A stretch of 64,000 nucleotides of DNA, from positions 1-64,000 of the forward strand of contig NZ_NFJL01000013.1 in NCBI RefSeq assembly GCF_002159835.1, given 5' to 3'. Both the position numbers and the translations under genes were made by a program. This document shows, one piece after another, positions 7,973 to 19,022 of this stretch (positions are counted from its first letter, which is position 1; the number at the start of each line of letters is the position of its first letter). This DNA comes from Blautia sp. An249. Lineage in GTDB: Bacteria; Bacillota; Clostridia; Lachnospirales; Lachnospiraceae. A model generated the notes under the pieces. It was not told the DNA's origin, made no database searches, and saw nothing but the letters and a program-made list of their open reading frames with translations.

Positions 7973-9970
7973 GTGGAAAAAGAAGAGAGATTATTCGAAT
8001 TGGTATCCGACTATAAACCTACCGGCGATCAGCCGGAGGCAATCAGAAAGCTTGTAGAGGGATTTCGGGAAGGCAACCAATGCCAGACTTTACTAGGGGT
8101 TACGGGGTCTGGGAAGACATTTACGATGGCGAATGTTATCCAGCAACTACAGAAGCCAACGCTTATCATAGCACATAACAAGACACTGGCAGCTCAGTTG
8201 TACGGAGAATTTAAAGAATTTTTTCCGGATAATTCTGTAGAATATTTCGTCTCCTATTACGACTATTACCAGCCGGAGGCCTATGTACCTTCTACGGATA
8301 CTTATATTGCCAAAGACTCGGCGATAAATGAGGAGATAGATAAACTGCGTCTTTCTGCCACGGCATCTTTAAGTGAAAGAAAGGATGTTATTATCATTTC
8401 CAGTGTTTCCTGTATTTATGGAATCGGAAGTCCCAGCGACTATCAGAACATGATCATTTCTCTGCGGCCGGGAATGGAGAAGGACAGGGACGACGTTATC
8501 CGGGAACTGATCGACATTCAGTACACCAGAAATGATATGGATTTCCACAGAGGCACCTTCCGGGTGCGGGGAGACGTGTTGGAAATTATCCCGGCGGATA
8601 ATTCTGAATCGGCTCTCCGGGTAGAGTTTTTCGGAGACGAAATTGACCGGATTACTCAGGTGGACATACTGACAGGAGAAATTTTGTGTGAATTAAATCA
8701 TGCGGCTGTTTTTCCTGCTTCCCATTATGTGGTTCCCATGGAGCGGATTTTAAAAGCGGCCCGGGATATTGAGGAAGAGCTGAAAGAGCAGGTTGCATAT
8801 TTTAAAAGCGAGGACAAGCTTCTGGAGGCACAGAGGATTGCAGAACGGACCAACTTCGACGTGGAAATGATGAAGGAAACGGGATTTTGTTCCGGAATTG
8901 AGAATTATTCCCGTCATCTTTCCGGATTAAAACCGGGAGAACCGCCCTATACTCTGGTGGATTATTTCGGGGATGATTTTCTGATGATCATTGACGAATC
9001 CCATAAGACAGTTCCTCAGATCGGGGGCATGTATGCGGGGGATCAGTCCAGAAAGCAGACCCTGGTGGATTACGGATTCCGTCTTCCTTCTGCAAAAGAC
9101 AACCGTCCTCTGGCTTTTGAGGAATTTGAAAGTAAAATCGATCAGATTCTGTTTGTATCTGCCACACCGGGGCCTTATGAGGCAGAGCATGAGCTTCTCA
9201 GGGCAGAGCAGATTATCCGGCCCACAGGACTTCTGGATCCGAGAGTAGAGGTACGGCCGGTAGAAGGGCAGATAGATGACCTGGTAGGCGAAGTAAATAA
9301 GGAAGTGGAAAAGAAACATAAAATCTTAATTACAACGCTGACCAAACGGATGGCTGAAGATTTGACCGAATATATGAGAGATTTGGGGATACGTGTGAAA
9401 TATCTCCATTCAGACATTGATACTCTGGAAAGGACACAGATCATCCGGGATATGAGGCTGGATGTGTTTGACGTACTGGTGGGAATCAATCTGTTAAGAG
9501 AAGGACTGGATATTCCGGAAATTACCCTGGTGGCTATTCTGGATGCAGATAAGGAAGGATTTCTACGTTCGGAGACGTCCCTGATTCAGACCATCGGTCG
9601 TGCGGCCAGAAACGCAGAGGGACACGTAATTATGTATGCAGATACAATTACAGATTCCATGCGGGTTGCCATTGAAGAAACGGAGCGGAGAAGGGGAATT
9701 CAGGAGGCATATAATAAGGAACATCATATTACGCCGAAAACCATTGAGAAATCCGTCCGGGATCTGATTAGTATTTCAAAGGCAGTGGCTCAGACAGAAG
9801 ACAAGCTGATGAAAGATCCGGAATCCATGAGTAAGAAGGAACTGGAGAAACTGATTAAGCAGGTAGAAAAACAGATGAAGGCTGCAGCAGCAGAGCTGAA
9901 TTTTGAACAGGCTGCAGAACTGAGAGACAAGATGATGGAATTAAGACAGAATTTGCTGGAACTGGAATAA
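7973..9970 (+). CDS. uvrB: Excinuclease ABC subunit UvrB
   Basis: UvrB is the damage-verifying helicase-like subunit of nucleotide excision repair; it is loaded by UvrA and then recruits UvrC for incision. This 665-residue protein is full length. Seen features are the Walker A motif G-V-T-G-S-G-K-T near residue 40, the DNA-clamping beta-hairpin region [10 protein letters not shown], the helicase motif I-D-E-S-H-K-T, motif V/VI around Q-T-I-G-R-A-A-R-N, and a C-terminal UVR domain (about 625-660) that contacts UvrC. The GTG at 7973 lies eight bases after AAGGAG; an upstream in-frame GTG at 7964 lies within that site. Confidence 0.97.
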   Translation: MEKEERLFELVSDYKPTGDQPEAIRKLVEGFREGNQCQTLLGVTGSGKTFTMANVIQQLQKPTLIIAHNKTLAAQLYGEFKEFFPDNSVEYFVSYYDYYQPEAYVPSTDTYIAKDSAINEEIDKLRLSATASLSERKDVIIISSVSCIYGIGSPSDYQNMIISLRPGMEKDRDDVIRELIDIQYTRNDMDFHRGTFRVRGDVLEIIPADNSESALRVEFFGDEIDRITQVDILTGEILCELNHAAVFPASHYVVPMERILKAARDIEEELKEQVAYFKSEDKLLEAQRIAERTNFDVEMMKETGFCSGIENYSRHLSGLKPGEPPYTLVDYFGDDFLMIIDESHKTVPQIGGMYAGDQSRKQTLVDYGFRLPSAKDNRPLAFEEFESKIDQILFVSATPGPYEAEHELLRAEQIIRPTGLLDPRVEVRPVEGQIDDLVGEVNKEVEKKHKILITTLTKRMAEDLTEYMRDLGIRVKYLHSDIDTLERTQIIRDMRLDVFDVLVGINLLREGLDIPEITLVAILDADKEGFLRSETSLIQTIGRAARNAEGHVIMYADTITDSMRVAIEETERRRGIQEAYNKEHHITPKTIEKSVRDLISISKAVAQTEDKLMKDPESMSKKELEKLIKQVEKQMKAAAAELNFEQAAELRDKMMELRQNLLELE

Positions 9971-9983
9971 AAATTAGAGGCAG

Positions 9984-10028
9984 ATGCTGCAAAGAGGGAT
10001 TGGGAAAACTTTCTTTGCAGCATTTTTT
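9984..10028 (+). terminator. Intrinsic terminator of uvrB
   Basis: Arms ATGCTGCAAAGA and TCTTTGCAGCAT form a 12-bp stem followed by TTTTTCTTTC, directly after the uvrB stop. Confidence 0.85.
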
Positions 10029-10072
10029 CTTTCTGCGGCGTCCCCGTGCTCGTAGCGTCCAGCCCGTCCTAT

Positions 10073-10114
10073 AACAGAATGTCTGTGCAGACAAGCCTGC
10101 ACAGACATTCTGTT
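10073..10114. repeat. 18-bp perfect inverted repeat
   Basis: AACAGAATGTCTGTGCAG (10073-10090) and CTGCACAGACATTCTGTT (10097-10114) are perfect complements around a 6-base loop. No T tract follows on either strand, so it is not a standard terminator. It lies between the uvrB terminator and the hrcA promoter. Confidence 0.8.
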
Positions 10115-10164
10115 GCAGTCCGGGGCTTTCATTTAAAAAAATAGAAAAATTTTTACAATTTATA

Positions 10165-10193
10165 TTGACAATCAAAAACAACAGTGCTATCTT
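10165..10193 (+). promoter_or_regulatory. Sigma-A promoter of the heat-shock operon
   Basis: TTGACA (10165-10170), a 17-base spacer and TATCTT (10188-10193) make a good housekeeping promoter. The CIRCE operator begins 13 bases downstream, so bound HrcA would cover the transcription start. Confidence 0.85.
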
Positions 10194-10206
10194 AGTTTCA
10201 TAGATA

Positions 10207-10233
10207 TTAGCACTCTAGAAAGATGAGTGCTAA
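10207..10233 (+). promoter_or_regulatory. CIRCE operator (HrcA binding site)
   Basis: TTAGCACTC, a 9-base spacer and GAGTGCTAA match the CIRCE consensus exactly. It is the operator for HrcA, the first product of this operon, giving autoregulated repression that is relieved by heat or unfolded protein. Confidence 0.97.
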
Positions 10234-10257
10234 CAATCGAAGGGAGGAAGCAGACAG

Positions 10258-11295
10258 TTGGAGATAGAATTGAATGAGCGCCAGAAGAAAATATTAAAGG
10301 CCATCATTAAAACTTATCTTGAAACCGGAGAGCCGGTGGGGTCCAGGACCATTTCCAAATATGCGGACCTGAATGTGAGTTCTGCGACCATCCGAAATGA
10401 AATGTCCGATTTAACTGATATGGGATATATTCTGCAGCCACATACATCGGCGGGCCGGATTCCTTCTGACAAAGGATACCGGTTATATGTAGATGAACTG
10501 ATGAATGAGAAGGAAGAGGAAATTGCACAAATTAAAGAACTGATGATTCAGAAGACCGATAAGATGGAGAAAGTTCTGAAGAAGGTTGTGCAGGTTCTGG
10601 CTTCCAATACCAATTATGCGACCATGATTACAGTTCCTCAGTACAGTGGAAACAAACTGAAATTTATCCAGCTTTCCAGAGTGAGTGAACTTCAGCTGCT
10701 GGCAGTAGTGGTGGCAGAGGGAAATATCATCCGTAACCAGATTATTAATCTGGATGAGGAGATGGATGATGAAACGATCCTGAAGCTGAACTTGCTTTTG
10801 AATACCAATCTGAACGGTCTTCCCATTGCAGACATTAATCTGGGAATGATCGCCAGACTGAAAGAGCAGGCGGGGATTCACAGCAGCGTAGTAGCTACGG
10901 TGCTGGATGCAGTTGCAAATACCATTCAGGTAGATGAAGACGATACAGAAATTTATACGTCCGGAGCAACCAACATATTCAAATATCCGGAACTGGCGGA
11001 CAAAACCAGAGCCAGTGAACTGATTTCTGCATTTGAAGAGAAAAAACAACTGGTGGAACTGTTAAAAGAATCCATGGAGGATTCAGAAAGCACCGGACTT
11101 CAGGTATATATCGGAAATGAAACACCCCTTCAGACCATGAAAGACTGCAGTGTGGTTACAGCCACCTATGAATTGGGAGACGGTATGAAGGGAACCATCG
11201 GGATAGTAGGACCGAAACGTATGGACTACGAAAATGTGGTAGACAGTCTGAAAACCCTGAAAGAGCAATTAGACAATGTGTTTAAGAAAACATAG
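10258..11295 (+). CDS. hrcA: Heat-inducible transcription repressor HrcA
   Basis: HrcA represses chaperone operons by binding CIRCE. The 345-residue protein starts at TTG after GGGAGG. The N-terminal winged-helix domain (about 1-75) shows Q-K-K-I-L-K-A-I-I, G-E-P-V-G-S-R-T-I and V-S-S-A-T-I-R-N-E-M; the C-terminal part is the GAF-like and inserted domain, ending with the family's S-L-K-T-L-K-E-Q-L-D. Length is normal. It heads hrcA-grpE-dnaK-dnaJ, with the matching operator just upstream. Confidence 0.97.
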   Translation: MEIELNERQKKILKAIIKTYLETGEPVGSRTISKYADLNVSSATIRNEMSDLTDMGYILQPHTSAGRIPSDKGYRLYVDELMNEKEEEIAQIKELMIQKTDKMEKVLKKVVQVLASNTNYATMITVPQYSGNKLKFIQLSRVSELQLLAVVVAEGNIIRNQIINLDEEMDDETILKLNLLLNTNLNGLPIADINLGMIARLKEQAGIHSSVVATVLDAVANTIQVDEDDTEIYTSGATNIFKYPELADKTRASELISAFEEKKQLVELLKESMEDSESTGLQVYIGNETPLQTMKDCSVVTATYELGDGMKGTIGIVGPKRMDYENVVDSLKTLKEQLDNVFKKT

Positions 11296-11311
11296 AAAGG
11301 CGGTAGAAAAA

Positions 11312-11935
11312 GTGGCGGAAGAAAAGGAAAACAAATCCACCGTGGAAGAAGAAACTACAGAAGACAAAAGGCCTGCAGACGCTGAGACACAAGAAGAAAC
11401 TCAGGAAGCTGGTGAGGAAGAACAAACAGAAGACACTCAGGAAGAAGAGCAGGAAGAAAAAGCCGAAGAGAAAAAGACTTCTTTCTTCAAGAAAAAAGAG
11501 AAAAAAGATAAAAAGGATCAGCAGATTGCAGAGCTGACAGACAGACTGCAGAGGACCATGGCGGAATTCGATAATTTCCGTAAACGGACGGAAAAAGAAA
11601 AGGCGAGCATGTATATCATAGGGGCCAAAGAGATTGTGGAAAAAATTCTCCCTGTGGTTGACAACTTTGAACGCGGGCTCGCATCCGCAGAAGAAGGCGA
11701 TGCCTTTGCAGAAGGAATGAAGATGATTTATAAACAGCTGATGACAACCCTGGAAGAACTTGGCGTAGAGCCAATCGAAGCAGTGGGAAAAGAATTCAAC
11801 CCGGATTTCCATAATGCAGTGATGCATGTGGAAGACGATTCTCTTGGAGAAAACGTGGTGGTGGAAGAGCTTCAGAAAGGTTATATGTATAAATCATTTG
11901 TAATCCGGCACAGCATGGTGAAAGTGGCAAACTAG
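11312..11935 (+). CDS. grpE: Nucleotide exchange factor GrpE
   Basis: GrpE releases ADP from DnaK and so recycles the chaperone. The GTG at 11312, eight bases after AAAGGCGG, gives 207 residues; an in-frame ATG at 11276 lies within hrcA and is rejected. Residues 1-70 are very rich in Glu/Thr/Lys, longer than in many GrpE proteins, and probably disordered. The coiled-coil (about 75-130) contains A-E-F-D-N-F-R-K-R-T, and the C-terminal beta domain contains F-N-P-D-F-H-N-A-V and G-Y-M-Y-K, both typical. Confidence 0.95.
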   Translation: MAEEKENKSTVEEETTEDKRPADAETQEETQEAGEEEQTEDTQEEEQEEKAEEKKTSFFKKKEKKDKKDQQIAELTDRLQRTMAEFDNFRKRTEKEKASMYIIGAKEIVEKILPVVDNFERGLASAEEGDAFAEGMKMIYKQLMTTLEELGVEPIEAVGKEFNPDFHNAVMHVEDDSLGENVVVEELQKGYMYKSFVIRHSMVKVAN

Positions 11936-11981
11936 CTGCTGTTAACAATAGATTTGGAAATGAGACAATTGTTTGAAATAG

Positions 11982-13865
<1,884 letters not shown>

Positions 13866-13881
13866 GTAGGAATGAGCAATT

Positions 13882-15057
13882 ATGGCAGAACAAAGAGATT
13901 TATATGAAGTCTTAGGCGTGGACCGCAGTGCGGATGATGCCACTTTGAAAAAAGCATATCGTAAGCTGGCCAAGAAATATCACCCGGATGTAAATCCGGG
14001 TGATAAAGAGGCTGAGGCGAAATTTAAAGAGGCAACCAATGCATATGCAATTCTCAGCGATCCGGAAAAGAGAAAGCAGTACGATCAGTTTGGTCATGCA
14101 GCCTTTGAAAACGGAGCAGGAGGATCCACCGGCGGTTTTGGAGGCTTCGATTTCGGCGGCATGGATATGGGCGATATTTTCGGAGACATCTTCGGAGATC
14201 TGTTCGGCGGCGGAGGAAGAAGAGGACGTGCAGATAATGGTCCCAGAAGAGGAGCTAATTTAAGAGCGCGTCTGAATATTACCTTTGAAGAAGCTATTTT
14301 CGGGTGCGAAAAAGAAATTGAGATCACCTTAAAAGATACCTGTCAAAGCTGTCATGGAACCGGCGCGAAGCCGGGAACACAGCCTCAGACCTGTCCGAAA
14401 TGTAACGGCGAGGGACAGATTGTTTATACCCAGCAGTCCATGTTCGGAATGGTCAGAAGTACAGGAACCTGTCCGGAATGTAACGGTACAGGTAAAATTA
14501 TTAAAGAAAAATGCTCTGCCTGCCGGGGAACCGGATACACTTCTTCCAGACAGAGAATTAAAGTGCCCATTCCGGCCGGCATCAATCATGGACAGAGTAT
14601 CCGGGTACGGGATAAGGGAGAGCCGGGCGTCAACGGAGGCCCGAGAGGCGATCTTCTGGTAGAAGTAAATGTGGCAAGACATCCGATTTTCCAGCGTCAG
14701 GACAGAAATATTTACTCTACAGCGCCGATTACCTTTGCCCAGGCAGCGCTGGGCGGCCAGGTACGTATCCGTACTGTGGACGGGGATGTGATGTATGAGA
14801 TAAAACCGGGAACACAGACAGATACCCGTATCCGCCTGAAAGGAAAAGGCGTGCCTTCCATCCGGAATAAAAATGACAGAGGCGATCATTATGTGACGCT
14901 GGTTGTTCAGGTACCTACCAGACTGTCAGAAGAAGCAAAACAGGCTCTTCGCGAATTCGATCAGGCCTGCGGGAACACACCGGCTCCGAAACAGGAGCAT
15001 ACAGAGAAAAAGAAAAAAAGTTTCATGGATAAATTAAAAGAAACTTTTGAAGAGTAA
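13882..15057 (+). CDS. dnaJ: Co-chaperone DnaJ (Hsp40)
   Basis: DnaJ delivers clients to DnaK and stimulates its ATPase. The 391-residue type I protein has a J domain with the essential H-P-D (K-Y-H-P-D-V-N-P-G near residue 35), a Gly/Phe-rich region (about 70-115), four C-x-x-C-x-G-x-G zinc motifs (about 153-220) and two beta-barrel client-binding domains. A lysine-rich tail ends the protein. It is the last gene of the operon, 16 bases after dnaK and before a terminator. Confidence 0.97.
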   Translation: MAEQRDLYEVLGVDRSADDATLKKAYRKLAKKYHPDVNPGDKEAEAKFKEATNAYAILSDPEKRKQYDQFGHAAFENGAGGSTGGFGGFDFGGMDMGDIFGDIFGDLFGGGGRRGRADNGPRRGANLRARLNITFEEAIFGCEKEIEITLKDTCQSCHGTGAKPGTQPQTCPKCNGEGQIVYTQQSMFGMVRSTGTCPECNGTGKIIKEKCSACRGTGYTSSRQRIKVPIPAGINHGQSIRVRDKGEPGVNGGPRGDLLVEVNVARHPIFQRQDRNIYSTAPITFAQAALGGQVRIRTVDGDVMYEIKPGTQTDTRIRLKGKGVPSIRNKNDRGDHYVTLVVQVPTRLSEEAKQALREFDQACGNTPAPKQEHTEKKKKSFMDKLKETFEE

Positions 15058-15064
15058 TTATAAC

Positions 15065-15105
15065 AAAGAAACGTTGTGGAAAATTTTACAGCGTTTCTTT
15101 TCTTT
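15065..15105 (+). terminator. Terminator of the heat-shock operon
   Basis: AAAGAAACGTTGT pairs with ACAGCGTTTCTTT (one G-U pair) around a 10-base A/T-rich loop and runs into TCTTTT. Confidence 0.8.
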
Positions 15106-15174
15106 TGCTCTTTTCAAGCGTCTAAAATTCGTGTATGATGAAAAATAGTGCATATTTTGATTCAGAGGTGAAAG

Positions 15175-16101
15175 ATGAGCGTTCAGATTGTAATACAGCA
15201 GATGTTAATGATTTTAATTTTGATTGGAACAGGGTATATTCTAAAAAAGACCAATAAGATAAAAAGTTCCGTATCCAAAGACTTATCAGCCCTCGTGGTA
15301 AATGTCTGCAATCCGGCAATCATCATTACCAGCGCTCTGCAGAGAGATTCTTCCGTGACAGGAAGAAGTCTTTTGTACGCAGCCGCGGCTGCTTTTGTTA
15401 TGTATGTATTTTTGGTTGTTGTGGGAAAGGTAGTGCCGGTACTGTTAAAAATACCCTTTAAAGACAGAAATTCTTACAATATGATGTGCGTATTCGGCAA
15501 TACCGGATTTATCGGGATTCCGCTGGTATCTGCTCTGGTAGGCGCCCAGGCGCTGATTTACGTTGCGGTGACAAATATCTTTTTTTATCTTCTGATTTAT
15601 ACATATGGAATTCATCTGGTGGCTCGGGATTCGGGAACGAAGGAAAAATTTCAGGTAAAAAATCTTCTGAATACAGGAAACCTGGCAACCTTGCTGGCGA
15701 TTCTTCTGTTTCTGGGAGAATGGAAATTTCCGCCTCTGGCAGAAGAAACGCTGGACTATATGGGAGGAGCCACTACATTTCTGGCAATGATCGTGATAGG
15801 AATCACCATAGCAGATACGCCCATACACACATTGTTTACGGAAAAGAAGATTTATTTTTTTACAGTTCTGCGTTTTCTGGTTCTTCCCATAGGAATCGGA
15901 TTGGGGCTGAAATGGTTCATAAAAGACAGTACCTTATTGGATACGTTAGTGATTATGGCTGCAGTGCCGGCGGGAAATATGCCCTTAATGCTGATGATGG
16001 AGCGGGGGATGGATGGGAAGCTGCTTTCCAAAGGAATCATTATCAGCACACTGGCATCGGTGATAACCATTCCGTTGGTATTGGTTGCGGTATGTGCATA
16101 A
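15175..16101 (+). CDS. AEC family transporter
   Basis: The 308-residue membrane protein belongs to the auxin efflux carrier (AEC) family, whose bacterial members export or exchange organic acids such as malate. About ten hydrophobic helices are visible in the 5+5 arrangement. N-P-A-I-I-I-T-S-A near residue 43 and F-G-N-T-G-F-I-G-I-P near 107 are the broken-helix motifs of the family. A second paralogue lies at 28403-29347. The substrate is not deducible. AGAGGTG precedes the ATG. Confidence 0.85.
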   Translation: MSVQIVIQQMLMILILIGTGYILKKTNKIKSSVSKDLSALVVNVCNPAIIITSALQRDSSVTGRSLLYAAAAAFVMYVFLVVVGKVVPVLLKIPFKDRNSYNMMCVFGNTGFIGIPLVSALVGAQALIYVAVTNIFFYLLIYTYGIHLVARDSGTKEKFQVKNLLNTGNLATLLAILLFLGEWKFPPLAEETLDYMGGATTFLAMIVIGITIADTPIHTLFTEKKIYFFTVLRFLVLPIGIGLGLKWFIKDSTLLDTLVIMAAVPAGNMPLMLMMERGMDGKLLSKGIIISTLASVITIPLVLVAVCA

Positions 16102-16125
16102 AAGAAGAAAAGGAGTAAGACAAGT

Positions 16126-17079
16126 ATGAGATGGAATAAATTTACCATTAAAACAAAAACCCAGGCGGAAGAAATGATTATTTACAGTCTGTCCGAACTG
16201 GGAATTGAAGGGGTGGAAATCGAAGATAAGGTGCCTCTGACAGAAGAAGATAAAAAGCAAATGTTTGTGGATATTATGCCGGAAGAACCCGAAGATGACG
16301 GAACCGCCTATTTAAGCTTCTACCTGGAAGAAGAGGCGGATACAGAGAAGATTCTGGCTGATGTGAAAGCGGAACTGGAAAATCTGGCATCGTTTATGGA
16401 TATTGGAGAGGGAACCATTGAAGGCTCGCAGACGGAAGATAAGGACTGGATAAATAACTGGAAAGAATATTTCCATCAGTTTTATGTGGATGATATTCTC
16501 ATCATTCCTTCCTGGGAAAAAGTAAAGGAAGAAGATAAGGATAAAATGATCCTTCATATCGACCCGGGAACTGCTTTCGGAACCGGAATGCACGAGACTA
16601 CCCAGCTTTGTATCCGGCAGTTAAAAAAATATGTAAAGAAGGATACCCAGCTTTTGGATGTGGGAACCGGAAGCGGGATTCTGGGAATTCTGGCGCTGAT
16701 GCTGGGAGCGGCCCATGTGGTGGGAACAGATCTGGATCCCTGTGCGGTCAACGCCGTGGAAGAAAATAAGGAGTCCAATGGAATTCCCAGAGAAGCCTTC
16801 GATCTGATGATTGGAAATATTATCGATGAGAAAGAAGTGCAGGATGCGGCGGGTTACGAGAAATATGACATTGTAACCGCAAACATTCTGGCAGACGTAC
16901 TGGTTCCTTTAACCCCGGTCATTGTCCGCCAGATGAAAAAAGGAGGCGTCTACATTACTTCCGGAATCCTGGATGTAAAGGAAGAAGAAGTGAAAAAAGC
17001 AGTGACAGAGGCAGGGCTTCAGGTAGTGGAAGTTACCCGTCAGGGAGAATGGGTATCCATTACGGCCAGAAAGGAATAG
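16126..17079 (+). CDS. prmA: Ribosomal protein L11 methyltransferase PrmA
   Basis: PrmA trimethylates ribosomal protein L11 using S-adenosylmethionine. The 317-residue protein has the N-terminal substrate-recognition domain (W-I-N-N-W-K-E-Y-F near 105) and a Rossmann methyltransferase domain with D-P-G-T-A-F-G-T-G-M-H, the SAM loop L-D-V-G-T-G-S-G-I-L-G near 185 and A-N-I-L-A-D-V-L as the catalytic N-I/P-L-type motif. The order dnaJ, prmA, rsmE is common in Firmicutes; here the AEC carrier is inserted. rsmE follows after three bases. Confidence 0.95.
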   Translation: MRWNKFTIKTKTQAEEMIIYSLSELGIEGVEIEDKVPLTEEDKKQMFVDIMPEEPEDDGTAYLSFYLEEEADTEKILADVKAELENLASFMDIGEGTIEGSQTEDKDWINNWKEYFHQFYVDDILIIPSWEKVKEEDKDKMILHIDPGTAFGTGMHETTQLCIRQLKKYVKKDTQLLDVGTGSGILGILALMLGAAHVVGTDLDPCAVNAVEENKESNGIPREAFDLMIGNIIDEKEVQDAAGYEKYDIVTANILADVLVPLTPVIVRQMKKGGVYITSGILDVKEEEVKKAVTEAGLQVVEVTRQGEWVSITARKE

Positions 17080-17082
17080 AAG

Positions 17083-17826
17083 ATGTATCGTTTTTTCGTG
17101 GAACCGGCGCAGATTCAGGAACATACCATAACCATCATCGGAAACGATGTGAACCATATTAAAAACGTCCTCCGGATGAAAAAAGGGGAGGAACTCTGGA
17201 TCAGCGATCAGGAAGAAAAAGAATACCACTGCTATATAGAGGAATTTCTGGAAGAAGAGATCCTGGCCCATATTATGTATGTACAGGAACCGGGATTTGA
17301 GCTCCAGAGCCGCATTTATCTGTTTCAGGGACTTCCCAAAGGGGAGAAGATGGAATGGATTATCCAGAAGGCGGTAGAGCTGGGAGTACATGAAATTATT
17401 CCTGTGTCTATGAAACGCTGTGTGGTAAAACTGGATAAAAAGAAAGCAGAGAAAAAAACTGCCCGCTGGCAGCAAATCGCAGAAAGCGCGGCCAAACAGT
17501 CTAAGAGAATGAAAATTCCCCGGATACATCCGGTCTGTACCTATGGAGAAGCGCTGGAATATGCTGACGAGTCCTGCCAGGTCAGGCTGGTTCCCTATGA
17601 ACGGACAGAGGGAATGAAGGAAACGAAGGAAATGATAGAACAGATAGAACCGGGACAGTCCATTGGGATTTTCATCGGCCCGGAAGGGGGCTTTGATGAA
17701 AAAGAGATTGAAGCGGCTCTTCAGGCGGGAATGAAGCCTATCTCTCTGGGAAAACGGATTTTGCGTACAGAGACGGCCGGGATGACAATTTTATCCGTCC
17801 TGATGTTTCATCTGGAAACGTGTTAA
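17083..17826 (+). CDS. rsmE: 16S rRNA m3U1498 methyltransferase RsmE
   Basis: RsmE methylates N3 of U1498 in helix 44 of 16S rRNA. The 247-residue protein has an N-terminal PUA-like domain (H-I-K-N-V-L-R-M near 24) and a C-terminal SPOUT knot with the SAM-binding elements I-G-I-F-I-G-P-E-G-G-F and L-G-K-R-I-L-R-T-E-T-A (residues about 195-235). It is translationally linked with prmA upstream and the cysteine desulfurase downstream. Confidence 0.95.
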   Translation: MYRFFVEPAQIQEHTITIIGNDVNHIKNVLRMKKGEELWISDQEEKEYHCYIEEFLEEEILAHIMYVQEPGFELQSRIYLFQGLPKGEKMEWIIQKAVELGVHEIIPVSMKRCVVKLDKKKAEKKTARWQQIAESAAKQSKRMKIPRIHPVCTYGEALEYADESCQVRLVPYERTEGMKETKEMIEQIEPGQSIGIFIGPEGGFDEKEIEAALQAGMKPISLGKRILRTETAGMTILSVLMFHLETC

Positions 17827-17846
17827 AAGTAGAAATGGAGGAAGAA

Positions 17847-19001
17847 ATGGAAGCATATCTGGATAATGCAGCAACGACCAGGTGCTATGGGCAGGTGAAA
17901 GACATTGTGGTAAAAACTATGATGGAGGATTACGGAAATCCCTCTGCCATGCATTTAAAAGGGGTAGAAGCAGAACGTTATATGAAAGACGCCCGGGAGA
18001 CACTGGCAAAGATTTTAAAAGTAACTCCAAAAGAGATTTTGTTTACTTCAGGGGGGACGGAATCCAACAATCTGGCTTTAACAGGCGCTGCTTATGCAAA
18101 TAAAAGAGCAGGAAACCATATAATTACAACTGCCATCGAGCATGCGGCGGTAGGCGCTCCGGTGCATTTTTTGGAAGAATCCGGGTTTGAGGTGACGATT
18201 CTTCCGGTAGACGAAAAAGGTGTTGTATCTCTGGAAGCGTTGGAAAAAGCTTTGCGCCCAGATACAATTTTAGTTTCTGTGATGTTTGTTAATAACGAAA
18301 TCGGCTCTGTTCAGCCGGTGGACGCTATTGGAAAAATGGTTCATGAAAAGGCTCCCAAAGCATTATTTCATGTGGATGCCATTCAGGCCTTTGGAAAGTT
18401 TCAGATTTATCCGAAAAAGCTGGGGATTGATCTGATGTCTGTCAGCGCCCATAAGATTCACGGACCAAAGGGCGTCGGATTTTTGTATACCAGTGAAAAA
18501 GCCAAGGTGCAGCCCCAGATTCTGGGGGGCGGTCAGCAAAGCGGGATGCGCTCCGGAACAGATAATGTGCCGGGAGCTGCAGGAATGGCAGAAGCCGCCA
18601 GGATTATGTATGAACATCTGGAAGAAAACCGGGAACATATGTATCAGATGAAAGAGAGGCTTGCAGAAGGCCTTTCCCGCCTGGAAAGGGTGCAGATACA
18701 CGGAATGCCTCTCAGGGAGGGGGCACCTCAGATTCTGAGCGCCGCTTTCGCAGGAATCCGAAGTGAGGTGCTGCTTCATTCCCTGGAAGAGCAGGGGATT
18801 TATGTTTCTGCAGGTTCCGCCTGCTCCAGTCACAAAAGGACGGCCAGCAGCACTTTGACAGCAATCGGATTAAAAAAGGATGTCAGCGAGACGACGGTAC
18901 GGTTTAGTTTTTCCGAAGAGACAACGGCAGAGGAAATTGACTACTGTCTGGAAGTTCTTGGAAAACTGCTTCCTGTTTTACGAAGATATACACGGCGATA
19001 G
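17847..19001 (+). CDS. Cysteine desulfurase, NifS/IscS-like
   Basis: This PLP enzyme removes sulfur from L-cysteine as a protein persulfide. The ATG at 17847 after GGAGG gives 384 residues starting M-E-A-Y-L-D-N-A-A-T-T. PLP binding uses S-A-H-K-I-H-G-P-K-G (Lys near 203); the catalytic loop Cys is in S-A-G-S-A-C-S-S near 324. The position directly before thiI matches the nifZ-thiI pair of Bacillus, so the likely role is sulfur donation for tRNA 4-thiouridine (and possibly thiamine) rather than bulk Fe-S assembly. The latter is inferred from context. Confidence 0.92.
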   Translation: MEAYLDNAATTRCYGQVKDIVVKTMMEDYGNPSAMHLKGVEAERYMKDARETLAKILKVTPKEILFTSGGTESNNLALTGAAYANKRAGNHIITTAIEHAAVGAPVHFLEESGFEVTILPVDEKGVVSLEALEKALRPDTILVSVMFVNNEIGSVQPVDAIGKMVHEKAPKALFHVDAIQAFGKFQIYPKKLGIDLMSVSAHKIHGPKGVGFLYTSEKAKVQPQILGGGQQSGMRSGTDNVPGAAGMAEAARIMYEHLEENREHMYQMKERLAEGLSRLERVQIHGMPLREGAPQILSAAFAGIRSEVLLHSLEEQGIYVSAGSACSSHKRTASSTLTAIGLKKDVSETTVRFSFSEETTAEEIDYCLEVLGKLLPVLRRYTRR

Positions 19002-19022
19002 AAGTCAAAGAAGGAGGAATTT

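Noticed and set aside
11282-11827. 181-codon minus-strand frame opposite grpE
   Set aside because: It is a low-complexity Phe/Leu-rich shadow caused by the Glu/Lys-rich grpE sequence; no ribosome binding site or family similarity.
11276-11935. Longer GrpE start at ATG 11276
   Set aside because: It lies inside hrcA without a suitable ribosome binding site; the GTG at 11312 follows AAAGGCGG at good spacing and leaves hrcA undisturbed.
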